NCBI RefSeq assembly: GCF_014851585.1
Contig: NZ_JACVAB010000005.1
Span: 124,001-188,000, forward strand
Source: Agrobacterium sp. AGB01
Lineage (GTDB): Bacteria; Pseudomonadota; Alphaproteobacteria; Rhizobiales; Rhizobiaceae
DNA: 64,000 nt
Direction of reading: 5' to 3'
In this document: positions 17,740 through 26,073 of the stretch, one piece after another
Layout: each line of letters starts with the position of its first letter
How positions within the stretch are numbered: position 1 is the stretch's first letter
The notes under the pieces: generated by a model
Told to the model about the DNA's origin: nothing
Database searches by the model: none
What the model saw: only the letters and a program-made list of their open reading frames with translations
Position numbers and translations under genes: made by a program

Positions 17740-19511
17740 GGATGCTCTATCCTCCAGAGAATACCCCATGGCGGCAGCTGCTCATTTGCAACGCCACCGA
17801 GGGAAAAAATCGTTTCTGCCTTATCGCTCCTTGTGACGAACGCGCCGGGAGCTGGTGAAAGGTTTGCCATCAAACGGAGCTTCGCTTCACGCGGCAGCTT
17901 CCATTCAACGACCACCGTTGTGCCCTCCTGATGCGTTGTTCCAACTCCCTTGATGCCTTGATCGAGAAGAGGAACGATCCACTGTCGCCGGGTCATCAAC
18001 AAGGACTGATAAAATGCAAGCCACTGGACAGCAGGGTCAGATCCAAGGGCTGCCCAATCCAGTTTTCCCGAGAGAAATGTCGACAACGCTGTCGGATCTG
18101 GGATGTCCTCGCCCTCGAAGCCGGGAAGACGTGAAAGCTCCTTGCGACGACCCTCGCGAACGATATCGTTCAAGTCTTCGTTGAGATCGCAAAAGAACGG
18201 AAAAGGGGTGGAGGCTCCCCATTCTTCTCCCATGAATAACATCGGTATCTGTGGTAGAAGAAGATATATCGCCGTGATGGCTTTGAGAGCCTGCGGATCG
18301 GTGTAGGTGATCATCCGATCGCCAAAGGCGCGGTTTCCGATCTGATCATGGTTCTGGATGAACGAGACAAATGCGCTCGGTGGTAGGTCGGCAGTTGTCT
18401 TGCCGCGCGCCTCGCCCCGATAGGGCATGATCTCTCCCTGGAACACAAACCCTTCCGCGAGCGCTCGGCCAAGACCATTTTGACCAGCAGCGTAGTCCCC
18501 GTAATATCCGAATGTTTCATGAGTGGCCGCGACGTGAAGTGCATGGTGTAGGTCGTCGTTCCACTGAGCGGTGTAGTGGAGAACATGGCCGTCATGGTCG
18601 CGCTCCAGCAACGCGCTGTCGTTGTTTTCGTTTTCAACGATGAGATGCACATGCCGATCGGTCACTGCTTCACGAACACGTCTTGCGATTTCCACCAGAA
18701 GGTGCTCTTGCGAGTCGTCGATTATCGCGTGAACCGCGTCCAGTCTCAGGCCGTCGACATTGTACTCTCTGATCCAGTATAACGCGTTTTCAACGATGAA
18801 CTTCCTGACCATGCCACTGCCGGCGCCGTCGTAATTGAGGCCATTTCCCCACGTCGTTTCGTGACGCTTCGAGAACAGCGGCGCATAAAGTGGAATGTAA
18901 TTCCCGTCAGATCCGAAGTGATTGTAAACGACATCGAGGAAAACACAGATGCCGCGCTCATGGGCGGCATCAACCAGCGCCATGAGATCCTGCGGCCGTC
19001 CGTAACTGCTGTCGGGGGCGTAGGGTAAAACGCCGTCGTATCCCCAGTTGTAACCGCCAGGAAAATCAGCGATGGGCATGATCTGGAGAGCGGTCACGCC
19101 AATATGCTTGAGGTGATCAAGCCGTTCGATCACCCCTTTGAACGTTCCTTCTTTTGTGTAGGTCCCAACATGAAGCTCATAGAGAACCATCTCTTCCCAC
19201 CGACGACCGGTCCACTTCTGTCGCTTCCATGCATAGGCGCTAAGATCAACGACTTCGCTTGGTCCATGAACGTCGTTCGGCTGGTGGCGTGAAGCGGGGT
19301 CGGGTACAGCGATCCCGTCGGGCAATATAAACTGGTAGAGGGTGCCGGGCCCCGTACCTTCGACGACAGCTGTAAACCAGCCGTCATCAGCACGGCGCAT
19401 TTCGTACAAGTGGCGATTGTCGAGCTTTAAACCTATTCTGTCATGAAATGGAGCCCATAGCTGAAATGTAGTATTGTCTTTGCCAATGATGGGACCGAAG
19501 CAGGGGGACAT
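17736..19511 (-). CDS. treZ: Malto-oligosyltrehalose trehalohydrolase (TreZ)
   Basis: This is a 591-aa GH13 enzyme that releases free trehalose from the maltooligosyl-trehalose made by TreY. An N-terminal CBM48-like domain ('FQLWAPFHDRIGLKL') is followed by the barrel with 'VLYELHVGTYTKEGTF', DVVYNHFG, 'GLRLDAVHAI', the acid in 'HLIVENENND' and 'FIQNHDQIGNRAFGDR'. All catalytic regions are intact. The product is a compatible solute used against osmotic, heat and drying stress, which fits the surrounding stress genes. About 80 nt upstream is a dyad almost identical to one before the EcfG-like sigma gene; there is no GGAAC-N17-GTT site. Confidence 0.94.
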   Translation of the reverse strand: MSPCFGPIIGKDNTTFQLWAPFHDRIGLKLDNRHLYEMRRADDGWFTAVVEGTGPGTLYQFILPDGIAVPDPASRHQPNDVHGPSEVVDLSAYAWKRQKWTGRRWEEMVLYELHVGTYTKEGTFKGVIERLDHLKHIGVTALQIMPIADFPGGYNWGYDGVLPYAPDSSYGRPQDLMALVDAAHERGICVFLDVVYNHFGSDGNYIPLYAPLFSKRHETTWGNGLNYDGAGSGMVRKFIVENALYWIREYNVDGLRLDAVHAIIDDSQEHLLVEIARRVREAVTDRHVHLIVENENNDSALLERDHDGHVLHYTAQWNDDLHHALHVAATHETFGYYGDYAAGQNGLGRALAEGFVFQGEIMPYRGEARGKTTADLPPSAFVSFIQNHDQIGNRAFGDRMITYTDPQALKAITAIYLLLPQIPMLFMGEEWGASTPFPFFCDLNEDLNDIVREGRRKELSRLPGFEGEDIPDPTALSTFLSGKLDWAALGSDPAVQWLAFYQSLLMTRRQWIVPLLDQGIKGVGTTHQEGTTVVVEWKLPREAKLRLMANLSPAPGAFVTRSDKAETIFSLGGVANEQLPPWGILWRIEHP

Positions 19512-19589
19512 GTTGCCTTACTGAGAGGGAATGAATTTACCACTCGCTTAACCCGCATCTGCTCGAACGGTTTCACACACAATAAAAAA

Positions 19590-19606
19590 GTACGTCACCG
19601 TACGAT
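19590..19606. promoter_or_regulatory. Dyad upstream of treZ, shared with the sigma gene
   Basis: GTACGTCACCGTACGAT matches 16 of 17 bases of 7206-7222 in the same orientation relative to the gene, 79-95 nt upstream of the treZ start. Confidence 0.5.
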
Positions 19607-20088
19607 ACCGGCCCGGGCCGGAACTTCGGCGTAAACGGATTACCGCTTCAGCGCGGTGAAAGTCGTTTTGCCCGCTGTCCGGAACGTCTGGGCAGTTCTC
19701 GTAACGCCTTGATAGTCGCGAAGCTTATTTCTGGTTAAGGCCTGGATGGCAGGCTCATCGATGCGTACAAGCGCTAACTCTGACGCTTTGACCTGCGAGC
19801 GGTCTCAACTTGCCGTCAGCGTTGCAAACGGATGGAAACTGGGACGACTTATCAGTACCGGATAATCGATCTGCTAATTTTCTCCTATCGGTCGGTGTTT
19901 GCGTTGTGGATTTAACATTAAACGTGCGAACGGCGTTGTCCGCTTAATTTGAGGAACGCCGAGTTTTGTACACGCATGGCCGCGACACTCACTGGGGAAT
20001 GTTGGCCTCCTCGTTCATAGTCGGCCGATCGTCGGCTATGTGATTGCGCCCAGACCGCGCAACGGGATCGCCATAAAGGCGACGTCAC

Positions 20089-20113
20089 GGAACCAACTAG
20101 CGCCAAGCAGGTT
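20089..20113 (+). promoter_or_regulatory. EcfG-type promoter of the DUF6894 gene
   Basis: GGAAC (20089-20093), 17 nt, GTT (20111-20113, GTTTAG); 25 nt to the ATG at 20138. Confidence 0.8.
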
Positions 20114-20137
20114 TAGTAATCTGAATGATTAGCGAGC

Positions 20138-20380
20138 ATGATAATGCCCAGGTATTTCTTCCATGTCAGAGATTGCGACGGGCTATCCCTCGATGAGGAA
20201 GGTGTGGAACTTGCCAGTGATGACCGGGCGCGAGCTGAGGCCATGCAGGCCGCCAGAGAAATGCTCGCCGAGAAAATCCTGAAAGGTGAGATCGTCGATG
20301 GCGCGAGGTTCGAGGTGATACGCATAGATGGTGTGGTAATTGCGACAATACCCGTGCGATCAGCCCTGCGTCTGGACTGA
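20138..20380 (+). CDS. DUF6894 family small protein, predicted stress-regulated
   Basis: This is an 80-aa protein. PRYFFHVRDCDGLSLDEEGVE at residues 4-24 and the helix 'ARAEAMQAAREMLAEKI' are the hallmark of DUF6894, a small protein abundant in Rhizobiales whose role is unknown. The start could be the ATG at 20138 or the one at 20144; the family normally begins MPRYFFH, which favours 20144. The promoter upstream is EcfG-type. It is followed on the same strand by another small gene at 20551, but the 170-bp gap suggests separate transcription. Confidence 0.82.
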   Translation: MIMPRYFFHVRDCDGLSLDEEGVELASDDRARAEAMQAAREMLAEKILKGEIVDGARFEVIRIDGVVIATIPVRSALRLD

Positions 20381-20550
20381 GGGAAGGCGCCGACTGCGAC
20401 ATGGATGACGGACGCCAGTTACGCTGTTGCAATAAATTGGCTTTGGACCACTCACACGCATCTCACCGCTGCATGCAGTCGCTCGCGGTGTCCACATGAT
20501 GGTCCCGGGTGTTGGTCAAATTGATTTTTTATCCAAACAGGAGAAATATC

Positions 20551-20844
20551 GTGACAGACGAAAGCACCATTACAATCCGGGTACGGTTCAGAACACGTGA
20601 GGCGGCAGATCTGGCGGTCGAGCATCTGGTACAGCAGGTGGGAATTTCGCGCCCAGATATATTTATCCAGTCGGCATCCGATCAGAATACAAATGGAACA
20701 AGTTCCTCACGCGGCGACGTCAATCGGCTCGACGCGCCGCACGAGGGCGAGATAGAGGTTTCGGCCGACATCGCGGCGAGCCAGATTCCGGCAGTACAGC
20801 AGAGCTTCGGTAATGCTGGTGCAATACACGTCACTGGCAAGTGA
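20551..20844 (+). CDS. Conserved small hypothetical protein
   Basis: This is a 97-aa protein starting with GTG at 20551 after CAGGAGAAATATC. It begins TDESTITIRVRFRTREAADLAVEHL, a strand-helix pattern, continues with an acidic disordered middle, and ends with 'EIEVSADIAASQIPAVQQSFGNAGA'. The same layout occurs in small rhizobial proteins of unknown function, possibly with a ferredoxin-like fold. No EcfG-type promoter is present upstream. It is convergent with the second DUF982 gene. Confidence 0.7.
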   Translation: MTDESTITIRVRFRTREAADLAVEHLVQQVGISRPDIFIQSASDQNTNGTSSSRGDVNRLDAPHEGEIEVSADIAASQIPAVQQSFGNAGAIHVTGK

Positions 20845-20901
20845 AGACAGCGACGGGCTCGGCCGGTGCTAACAAGTCCTGTGGCGCTGATGTATTCCTG
20901 C

Positions 20902-21162
20902 TCAAGCGACGTAACGATGCGAACCTGGCAGAACGTCGGCTTCTTCGGCAGCTGTCAAAAAGAGCTCGCGAGCTTCTTCCGGTGTCGCTCTTCCATCAAG
21001 GGCGGCGCGACATCTGCTGCGCGCCATGGCGTAGGCTGGACCACTGATAGTAGGCCATTCGTCCAAAAGTAAAATTAAAGCCGCAAAGGGGCCGTGGACG
21101 GTCTGCCTTCCGCTATGGGGCATGTTGACTTGGACCGGGGTATTCCAGGAAAGGGCAGGCAT
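20902..21162 (-). CDS. DUF982 domain protein (second copy)
   Basis: This is an 86-aa DUF982 protein: 'VHGPFAALILLLDEWP', 'ARSRCRAALDGRATPEEARELFLTAAEEADV'. It shares the order of motifs with the copy at 13924-14184, but identity outside the motifs is low. The ATG at 21162 follows GGAGGATAAT; the longer frame from 21195 lacks such a site. An EcfG-type promoter ends 29 nt upstream. Its function is unknown; the shared promoter type implies both copies respond to the same stress. Confidence 0.82.
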   Translation of the reverse strand: MPALSWNTPVQVNMPHSGRQTVHGPFAALILLLDEWPTISGPAYAMARSRCRAALDGRATPEEARELFLTAAEEADVLPGSHRYVA

Positions 21163-21190
21163 ATTATCCTCCATTGCTGCTGCCGCTACC

Positions 21191-21215
21191 AACACCGCCT
21201 CGCCAGGAAAGTTCC
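21191..21215 (-). promoter_or_regulatory. EcfG-type promoter of the second DUF982 gene
   Basis: On the minus strand GGAAC (21215-21211), 17 nt, GTT (21193-21191, GTTGGT); 29 nt to the ATG. Confidence 0.78.
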
Positions 21216-21539
21216 TCGTCCTTTGTTATTCCGGCGCAAGTGTACGCTGGCTTACATAGTGACGCCTAACACTCCAGATCCATCGCCGGACAGGACTTGT
21301 GCGGCTCAGCGCTATAAGATGGTCCAACTTAAAACGTGACACGCTATAGACGGTAGTGTTGCGATCTGGAAACAAGGTCGTCTTGCACGATAACAGGAGG
21401 CTCCCAGCAGTCGAATTTCGTGCGGTTCGGCCAAAGTTTCAGGTGAATTCATATCTTCGGTAAAGACAGATTTCATGGCTTGAAATTCAGAACATAAAAA
21501 ACCATCTGATCGCCGTTTTCTGCAACATGGAGATTACCA
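21216..21539. other. Region between the DUF982 gene and htpG
   Basis: No gene is seen in these 324 bp. The heat-shock-like promoter at 21479-21507 is the only element I can support. Confidence 0.45.
21479..21507 (+). promoter_or_regulatory. Sigma-32 (RpoH)-like promoter of htpG
   Basis: CTTGAA at 21479-21484 and CCATCT at 21502-21507 are separated by 17 nt, close to the alphaproteobacterial heat-shock consensus. The -10 is imperfect. It lies 33 nt before the htpG ATG. Confidence 0.5.
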
Positions 21540-23432
21540 ATGACCACTGGACAGGACGCTCTGCCCGAAAAACATTCATTTGAAGCCGATGTCAGTCGCC
21601 TTCTTCATATGATGGTCCATTCTGTCTATTCGGACAGGGATGTCTTTTTGCGCGAACTGATTTCGAATGCCGCAGACGCCTGCGAAAAGCTACGCTATGA
21701 ATCAATATTGCAGCCGCAGCTCAATCCTGAGGGCACGCAGCCAGAAATCCTCGTTAAACTCGATGAAAAAGCTTCCACGGTCATTGTCGAGGACAACGGC
21801 ATTGGCATGAGCCACGACGAAATGATCGATGCCCTCGGTACGATTGCCCGCTCGGGGACCAAAGCCTTCATGGAAAAGCTCGAAGCCGCCAAAACCGGGG
21901 ACAAGGCGCAACTGATCGGTCAGTTTGGGGTCGGTTTTTATTCCTCCTTCATGGTTGCCGAGAGGGTCGATGTCATTTCTCGTCGCGCCGGTGATGCCGC
22001 AGCCTGGAAGTGGTCGTCCGACGGCAAGGGCAGTTACGACATGGTTGCCGTTGATCTTGATGAGGCGCCTGAGAGAGGCACTCGAGTCATCCTGCACCTA
22101 CTGGAGGATGCGAAGAAGTATACAGGCAAGTGGCTTGTGGAGAAAATCATTCGTGACCAGTCCGGCCATGTACCTATTCCCGTCCGCCTGATTGAAAAGG
22201 ATGGTGCTGAACCGACGCAGGTCTCAGATGGTGTGGCGCTCTGGACCCGTTCCAGGAGCGATATTGCCAAACAGGATTATGACGATTTCTATCGTGGGAT
22301 CTCCGGGGACTATGATGCACCTTTGACAACAGTCCATTTCCACGCCGAGGGCCGCCACGAATATACCACTCTGGCGTTCGTCCCGGGAGCTCAGCCGTTT
22401 GACCTGTTCGACCCGGAGCGTAAGGGGCGAATGAAACTCTACGTGAAGCGCGTCTTTATCACGGACGATGCCGAAGTGCTGCCAAGATACCTCAGGTTCG
22501 TGCGCGGTATTGTGGATACGTCTGACCTGCCTCTCAATATTTCGCGCGAGACAATCCAGGAAAGTCCGGTCCTGTCGGCAATCCGCAAAGGGGTTACCAA
22601 CCGGGTCATTGCCGCCTTGGAGAAACTGGCTGAAAACGAGAGCGACACCTTCGCAAAATTCTGGGACCTCTTCGGACCGATTTTAAAGGAGGGGATTTAC
22701 GAAGACTGGGAACGTCGTGAGCAACTGCTCAAGCTGGCGCGATTCCAAACAACAGCCGTCGACGACGCCACACGCACAATCGGTGACTACGTAGCGGACA
22801 TGAAGGAAGGGCAGTCATCAATCTATTATATCAACGGGTCCAGTGTCGACCAACTGAGGTCTTCGCCACATCTGGAGGGCTTTCGTGCCAAAGGAATTGA
22901 AGTGCTGTTGCTGTCGGACCCGGTTGACAGTTTCTGGCCAGGCAACATATCCGAGTTCGAGGGCAAACCTCTCAAGTCTGTCACCCAGGGTCTGGCCGAT
23001 CTAGACGAAGTTTCTGGCGTGGATGGCACCGGCGATCCAAAACACGAAGCGCCTGCGAATGTTGCTGCCTTTATCGATCTCGCTCGCAGCGTTCTTGTTG
23101 ACGAGCTCGCCGACGTGCGGGTATCCGGCCGTTTGACCGAAAGCGCCGTGTGTCTCGTGGCATCTGAGCATGGCCCAGACAGGCAGCTTGAAAAAATCCT
23201 TCAAGGGGCACGGCGACTTCAAACCGCGTCAAAGCCGATCCTTGAAATCAATGCGCAAAACGAAGTGGTTCAGCGTATTGCCGGCGTCGAAGACCGGGTA
23301 TTTCTTGAGGATGCCGCGTGGCTGCTGCTCGATCAGGCCCGCATTCTCGACGGGGACAAACCCTCCGACCCGCGCGCCTTTGCACAGCGTCAGGCTAGAC
23401 TGTTTTCTTTGGCGACAGGGTTAAACCAGTAA
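21540..23432 (+). CDS. htpG: Molecular chaperone HtpG (Hsp90)
   Basis: This is a 630-aa cytoplasmic ATP-dependent chaperone of full length. The GHKL ATPase domain shows 'FLRELISNAADACEKLRYES' (the E-x-x-x-N motif), 'VEDNGIGMSHDEMIDALGTIARSGT', 'LIGQFGVGFYSSFMVAERV' and 'GTRVILHL'. The middle domain contains 'YVKRVFITDDAEVLPRYLRFVRGIVDT' and 'LNISRETIQESPVL', with the arginine that senses ATP. The C-terminal dimerisation domain follows. Good ribosome site GGAGATTACC. It stands alone behind a heat-shock-like promoter and ends at a strong hairpin, so it is probably monocistronic. It continues the stress theme of the island to its left. Confidence 0.97.
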   Translation: MTTGQDALPEKHSFEADVSRLLHMMVHSVYSDRDVFLRELISNAADACEKLRYESILQPQLNPEGTQPEILVKLDEKASTVIVEDNGIGMSHDEMIDALGTIARSGTKAFMEKLEAAKTGDKAQLIGQFGVGFYSSFMVAERVDVISRRAGDAAAWKWSSDGKGSYDMVAVDLDEAPERGTRVILHLLEDAKKYTGKWLVEKIIRDQSGHVPIPVRLIEKDGAEPTQVSDGVALWTRSRSDIAKQDYDDFYRGISGDYDAPLTTVHFHAEGRHEYTTLAFVPGAQPFDLFDPERKGRMKLYVKRVFITDDAEVLPRYLRFVRGIVDTSDLPLNISRETIQESPVLSAIRKGVTNRVIAALEKLAENESDTFAKFWDLFGPILKEGIYEDWERREQLLKLARFQTTAVDDATRTIGDYVADMKEGQSSIYYINGSSVDQLRSSPHLEGFRAKGIEVLLLSDPVDSFWPGNISEFEGKPLKSVTQGLADLDEVSGVDGTGDPKHEAPANVAAFIDLARSVLVDELADVRVSGRLTESAVCLVASEHGPDRQLEKILQGARRLQTASKPILEINAQNEVVQRIAGVEDRVFLEDAAWLLLDQARILDGDKPSDPRAFAQRQARLFSLATGLNQ

Positions 23433-23444
23433 GCTTTATCCACC

Positions 23445-23465
23445 CCCCGGCCATCATGGCCGGGG
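23445..23465 (+). terminator. Hairpin terminator of htpG
   Basis: CCCCGGCCA-TCA-TGGCCGGGG is a perfect 9-bp stem 12 nt after the htpG stop. TCTTA follows, a short T-run only. Confidence 0.65.
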
Positions 23466-23623
23466 TCTTACCGGGCGCACACCCGCCCTGTATGGGTGTA
23501 GAGGAGATGACGGAACAGCCGACCTTTGGAAAATCTTCCACGAGCGCATTGCCCAAATGGCGCACGGAACGTGGCGGAAGGTCGAAGACCTACCGCTCTA
23601 TGTAGGGACATGATGCCGGGTGG

Positions 23624-25153
23624 TCAGGTAACGACGCCGATCTGCCATGGAACAAATTCGTCCTGGCCATAGCCGAAAGCTTCACTTTTAGACGGCTTTC
23701 CCGATGCGCAGTCGATGATCATCTGGAAGATCGTCTTACCCAGCTCGTCAATCGTGGCGTCGCCGTCAATGATCGAGCCGCAGTTGATGTCCATATCCTC
23801 TTCTTGTCGTTTCCACGTGGCGGTATTGGTCGAAAGCTTGAGGGACGGGGAGGGCATGCAACCGAATGCAGAGCCGCGACCAGTGGTAAAGCAGATCAGG
23901 TTAGCCCCCGAAGCGACCTGTCCGGTAGCAGAGATCGGATCAAAGCCGGGCGAATCCATGAACACGAGACCTTTGGTCGTAATCGGTTGGGCATATTCAT
24001 AGACACCGTTCAGCGGCGTGGTGCCGCCCTTGGCCACGGCACCCAGTGATTTTTCCAGAATGGTCGTGAGGCCGCCCGCCTTGTTGCCGGCGGAAGGATT
24101 GTTGTTCATTTCAGCGCCGTTGCGGGCGCAATATTCCTTCCACCACTCCAGACGGCGGACAAGTTTTTCGCCCACGATCTGACTGGAGGCGCGACGCGTC
24201 AAAAGGTGTTCTGCGCCATAGACTTCCGGCGTTTCGGAAAGGATGGCGGTGCCGCCGTTCCGGACTAATATATCGACGGCTGCACCTAGCGCCGGATTTG
24301 CTGTAATGCCCGAATACCCGTCAGAGCCGCCACACTGCAGACCGACAGTAAGATGCGAAACTGGCAGCGGTTCACGCTGAACCTCGTTGACAGTGGGAAG
24401 GATCGAGCGAATCTTCTCGATACCATGCTGAATGGTTTTGGCGGTCCCGCCGAGCGCCTGAATGGTGAACGCCTGCAGGGTTTCTTTTTCAGAAAGCTCC
24501 CGCTCGTCCATGATTGTGGATATCTGGTTCGCCTCGCAGCCAAGCCCGACGATCACGACCGCTCCGAAATTCGGATGGACAGCGTAACCGGAAATCGTCC
24601 GGCGCACCATCGCCATGCCTTCGCTTGCGACATCGACGCCGCAACCGATGCCGTGCGTGAGAGCCACGACGCCATCAACATTTGGAAAATCTGCCAACGC
24701 CGACGGATTGATATCGCGACGGAAGTGATCGGCGATGACACGCGCCACGCGTGCTGAACAGTTCACGCTGGTCAAAATGCCAATATAGTTGCGCGTGGCT
24801 ACGCGTCCGTCCGGGCGCTTGATACCCATGAAGGTCACAGGTTTTGTTTCGTGTTTCACGGGATGGAAATCCTGGCCGATCGCAAAGTCGTGTTCGACCT
24901 CCATCATTTCAAGATTATGGACATGAATATGGGCGCCAGCGGGTATATCCGCACTGGCAGCGCCGATGATCTGATTGTATTTCCGGACCGGAGAGCCCGC
25001 TTTAATATCGCGCACCGCGATCTTGTGACCTGCGGGCACATCGGTAAGGACAGTGATTCCGTGTTCCGGCAACGCTGTGTCGGCGCAGACCGCCTTGGCG
25101 GCGATGACGACGTCGTCTTCAGGTCGGAGGCGGATGATTGTTGGTGCAGACAT
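23624..25153 (-). CDS. uxaA: Altronate/galactarate-type dehydratase (UxaA family)
   Basis: This is a 509-aa full-length dehydratase that removes water from aldonic or aldaric acids. The N-terminal SAF domain spans residues about 12-85. The catalytic UxaA/GarD part has 'DGRVATRNYIGILTSVNCSA', 'ALTHGIGCGVD', 'LQCGGSDGYSGITANPALG', 'NNNPSAGNKAGGLTTILEKSLG' and 'GRGSAFGCMPSPSLKL'. The cysteines bind the metal. The frame extends to 25216, but the family starts at MSAPTIIRL; neither start has a strong ribosome site. It follows the binding-protein gene after 65 bp and is the catabolic gene of the five-gene cluster. Altronate, galactarate or a related acid is possible; sequence alone does not decide. 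Confidence 0.9.
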   Translation of the reverse strand: MSAPTIIRLRPEDDVVIAAKAVCADTALPEHGITVLTDVPAGHKIAVRDIKAGSPVRKYNQIIGAASADIPAGAHIHVHNLEMMEVEHDFAIGQDFHPVKHETKPVTFMGIKRPDGRVATRNYIGILTSVNCSARVARVIADHFRRDINPSALADFPNVDGVVALTHGIGCGVDVASEGMAMVRRTISGYAVHPNFGAVVIVGLGCEANQISTIMDERELSEKETLQAFTIQALGGTAKTIQHGIEKIRSILPTVNEVQREPLPVSHLTVGLQCGGSDGYSGITANPALGAAVDILVRNGGTAILSETPEVYGAEHLLTRRASSQIVGEKLVRRLEWWKEYCARNGAEMNNNPSAGNKAGGLTTILEKSLGAVAKGGTTPLNGVYEYAQPITTKGLVFMDSPGFDPISATGQVASGANLICFTTGRGSAFGCMPSPSLKLSTNTATWKRQEEDMDINCGSIIDGDATIDELGKTIFQMIIDCASGKPSKSEAFGYGQDEFVPWQIGVVT

Positions 25154-25218
25154 CTCGATTTCCAGTGCCTTTGCGAAATGGGGGCCGGCCTCCGCCAGGA
25201 GACCGGCAGGCTTCATAG

Positions 25219-26028
25219 TCAGTTGATGTTGGTCATGTCTTCTGGCAGGTCGACATTGTGGTAGGTCTTGTAGATCTCACGCAGCTTGCCGTTCGCCAGA
25301 TTGTCAGCCACCCACTTGTCAAGATAGGCTTTGAAGGCATCCTGGTTCTTGCGGAGGCCGATGCCGAGCGGGAAGGTTTTAAGTGTGAGCTGAGGTTCGA
25401 CCTGCTTCGACGGGTTGGCGGCGTTGACCGGCGCCAGCAGGGACGGTGCGACCACGTAAACCGACTGCTGGCCGGAAACGACGGCGTTGGTTGCCGTGGC
25501 ATTATCGTCATAGCGGACAATGGTCACGTCCTTCAGACCTTCGTCGGTGACTGCCTTGGTGATGATCTGGTCGTTGGTCGAGCCACGGGTTACAGCGACT
25601 TCCTTGCCTTCAATATCCTTCAATGAGGTGACTTTCAGACCACCCGTCGTGGACACAGCAGCCTGAATGACGGCGTAAGGAGCGGAGAAGTCGACCGTCT
25701 TTTTGCGCTCGTCTGTGATCGAAAAGCTGGCGATGACCGCATTGACCTTGTTCGTCATCAGGTAGGGGATGCGGTTTGCGGGTGAAACGGAAACGACCTT
25801 AAGTTCAACCCCGAGATCCTTGGCCAGGAGTTCGGCGGCCGCAACGTCCGAGCCTACCTGCTTCATCTGTCCATCGACCATGCCAAACGGGGCCTGGCCC
25901 AGGTCAATCCCAATGGTGATCGACTTGTTCTCTTTGATCTTGGCAAGGTCGTCGGCCTTTACGGCGTATGCGCCGGTTCCCAAGGCAATCGTCGCTAGAA
26001 AGGTGGTAAGACATGCTGTCAGTTTCAT
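25219..26028 (-). CDS. ABC transporter substrate-binding protein, family 3 (polar amino acid type)
   Basis: This is a 269-aa periplasmic binding protein with a signal peptide of about 26 residues (MKLTACLTTFLATIALG then AYA). The SBP_bac_3 body contains 'ITIGIDLGQAPFGMVDG', 'NRIPYLMTNKVNAVIASFSIT', 'KKTVDFSAPY' and 'VTRGSTNDQII'. The start at 26028 is chosen because GGAGG lies 8 nt before it; the ATG two codons earlier is too close. It belongs with the two permeases and the ATPase just upstream. It captures the solute that feeds the neighbouring dehydratase. Family 3 proteins normally bind amino acids, so pairing with UxaA is unusual. Confidence 0.9.
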   Translation of the reverse strand: MKLTACLTTFLATIALGTGAYAVKADDLAKIKENKSITIGIDLGQAPFGMVDGQMKQVGSDVAAAELLAKDLGVELKVVSVSPANRIPYLMTNKVNAVIASFSITDERKKTVDFSAPYAVIQAAVSTTGGLKVTSLKDIEGKEVAVTRGSTNDQIITKAVTDEGLKDVTIVRYDDNATATNAVVSGQQSVYVVAPSLLAPVNAANPSKQVEPQLTLKTFPLGIGLRKNQDAFKAYLDKWVADNLANGKLREIYKTYHNVDLPEDMTNIN

Positions 26029-26073
26029 ACTCATTTCCTCCGTTGAGTTTTTGGAAAGTGTTGCGGTGCCCCT

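Larger units (their letters stand above)
19512..20137. other. Intergenic region between treZ and the DUF6894 gene
   Basis: This 626-bp region contains the treZ upstream dyad (19590-19606) and the EcfG-type promoter (20089-20113). I see no gene; the short minus-strand frame at 19918-20106 has no support. Confidence 0.5.
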
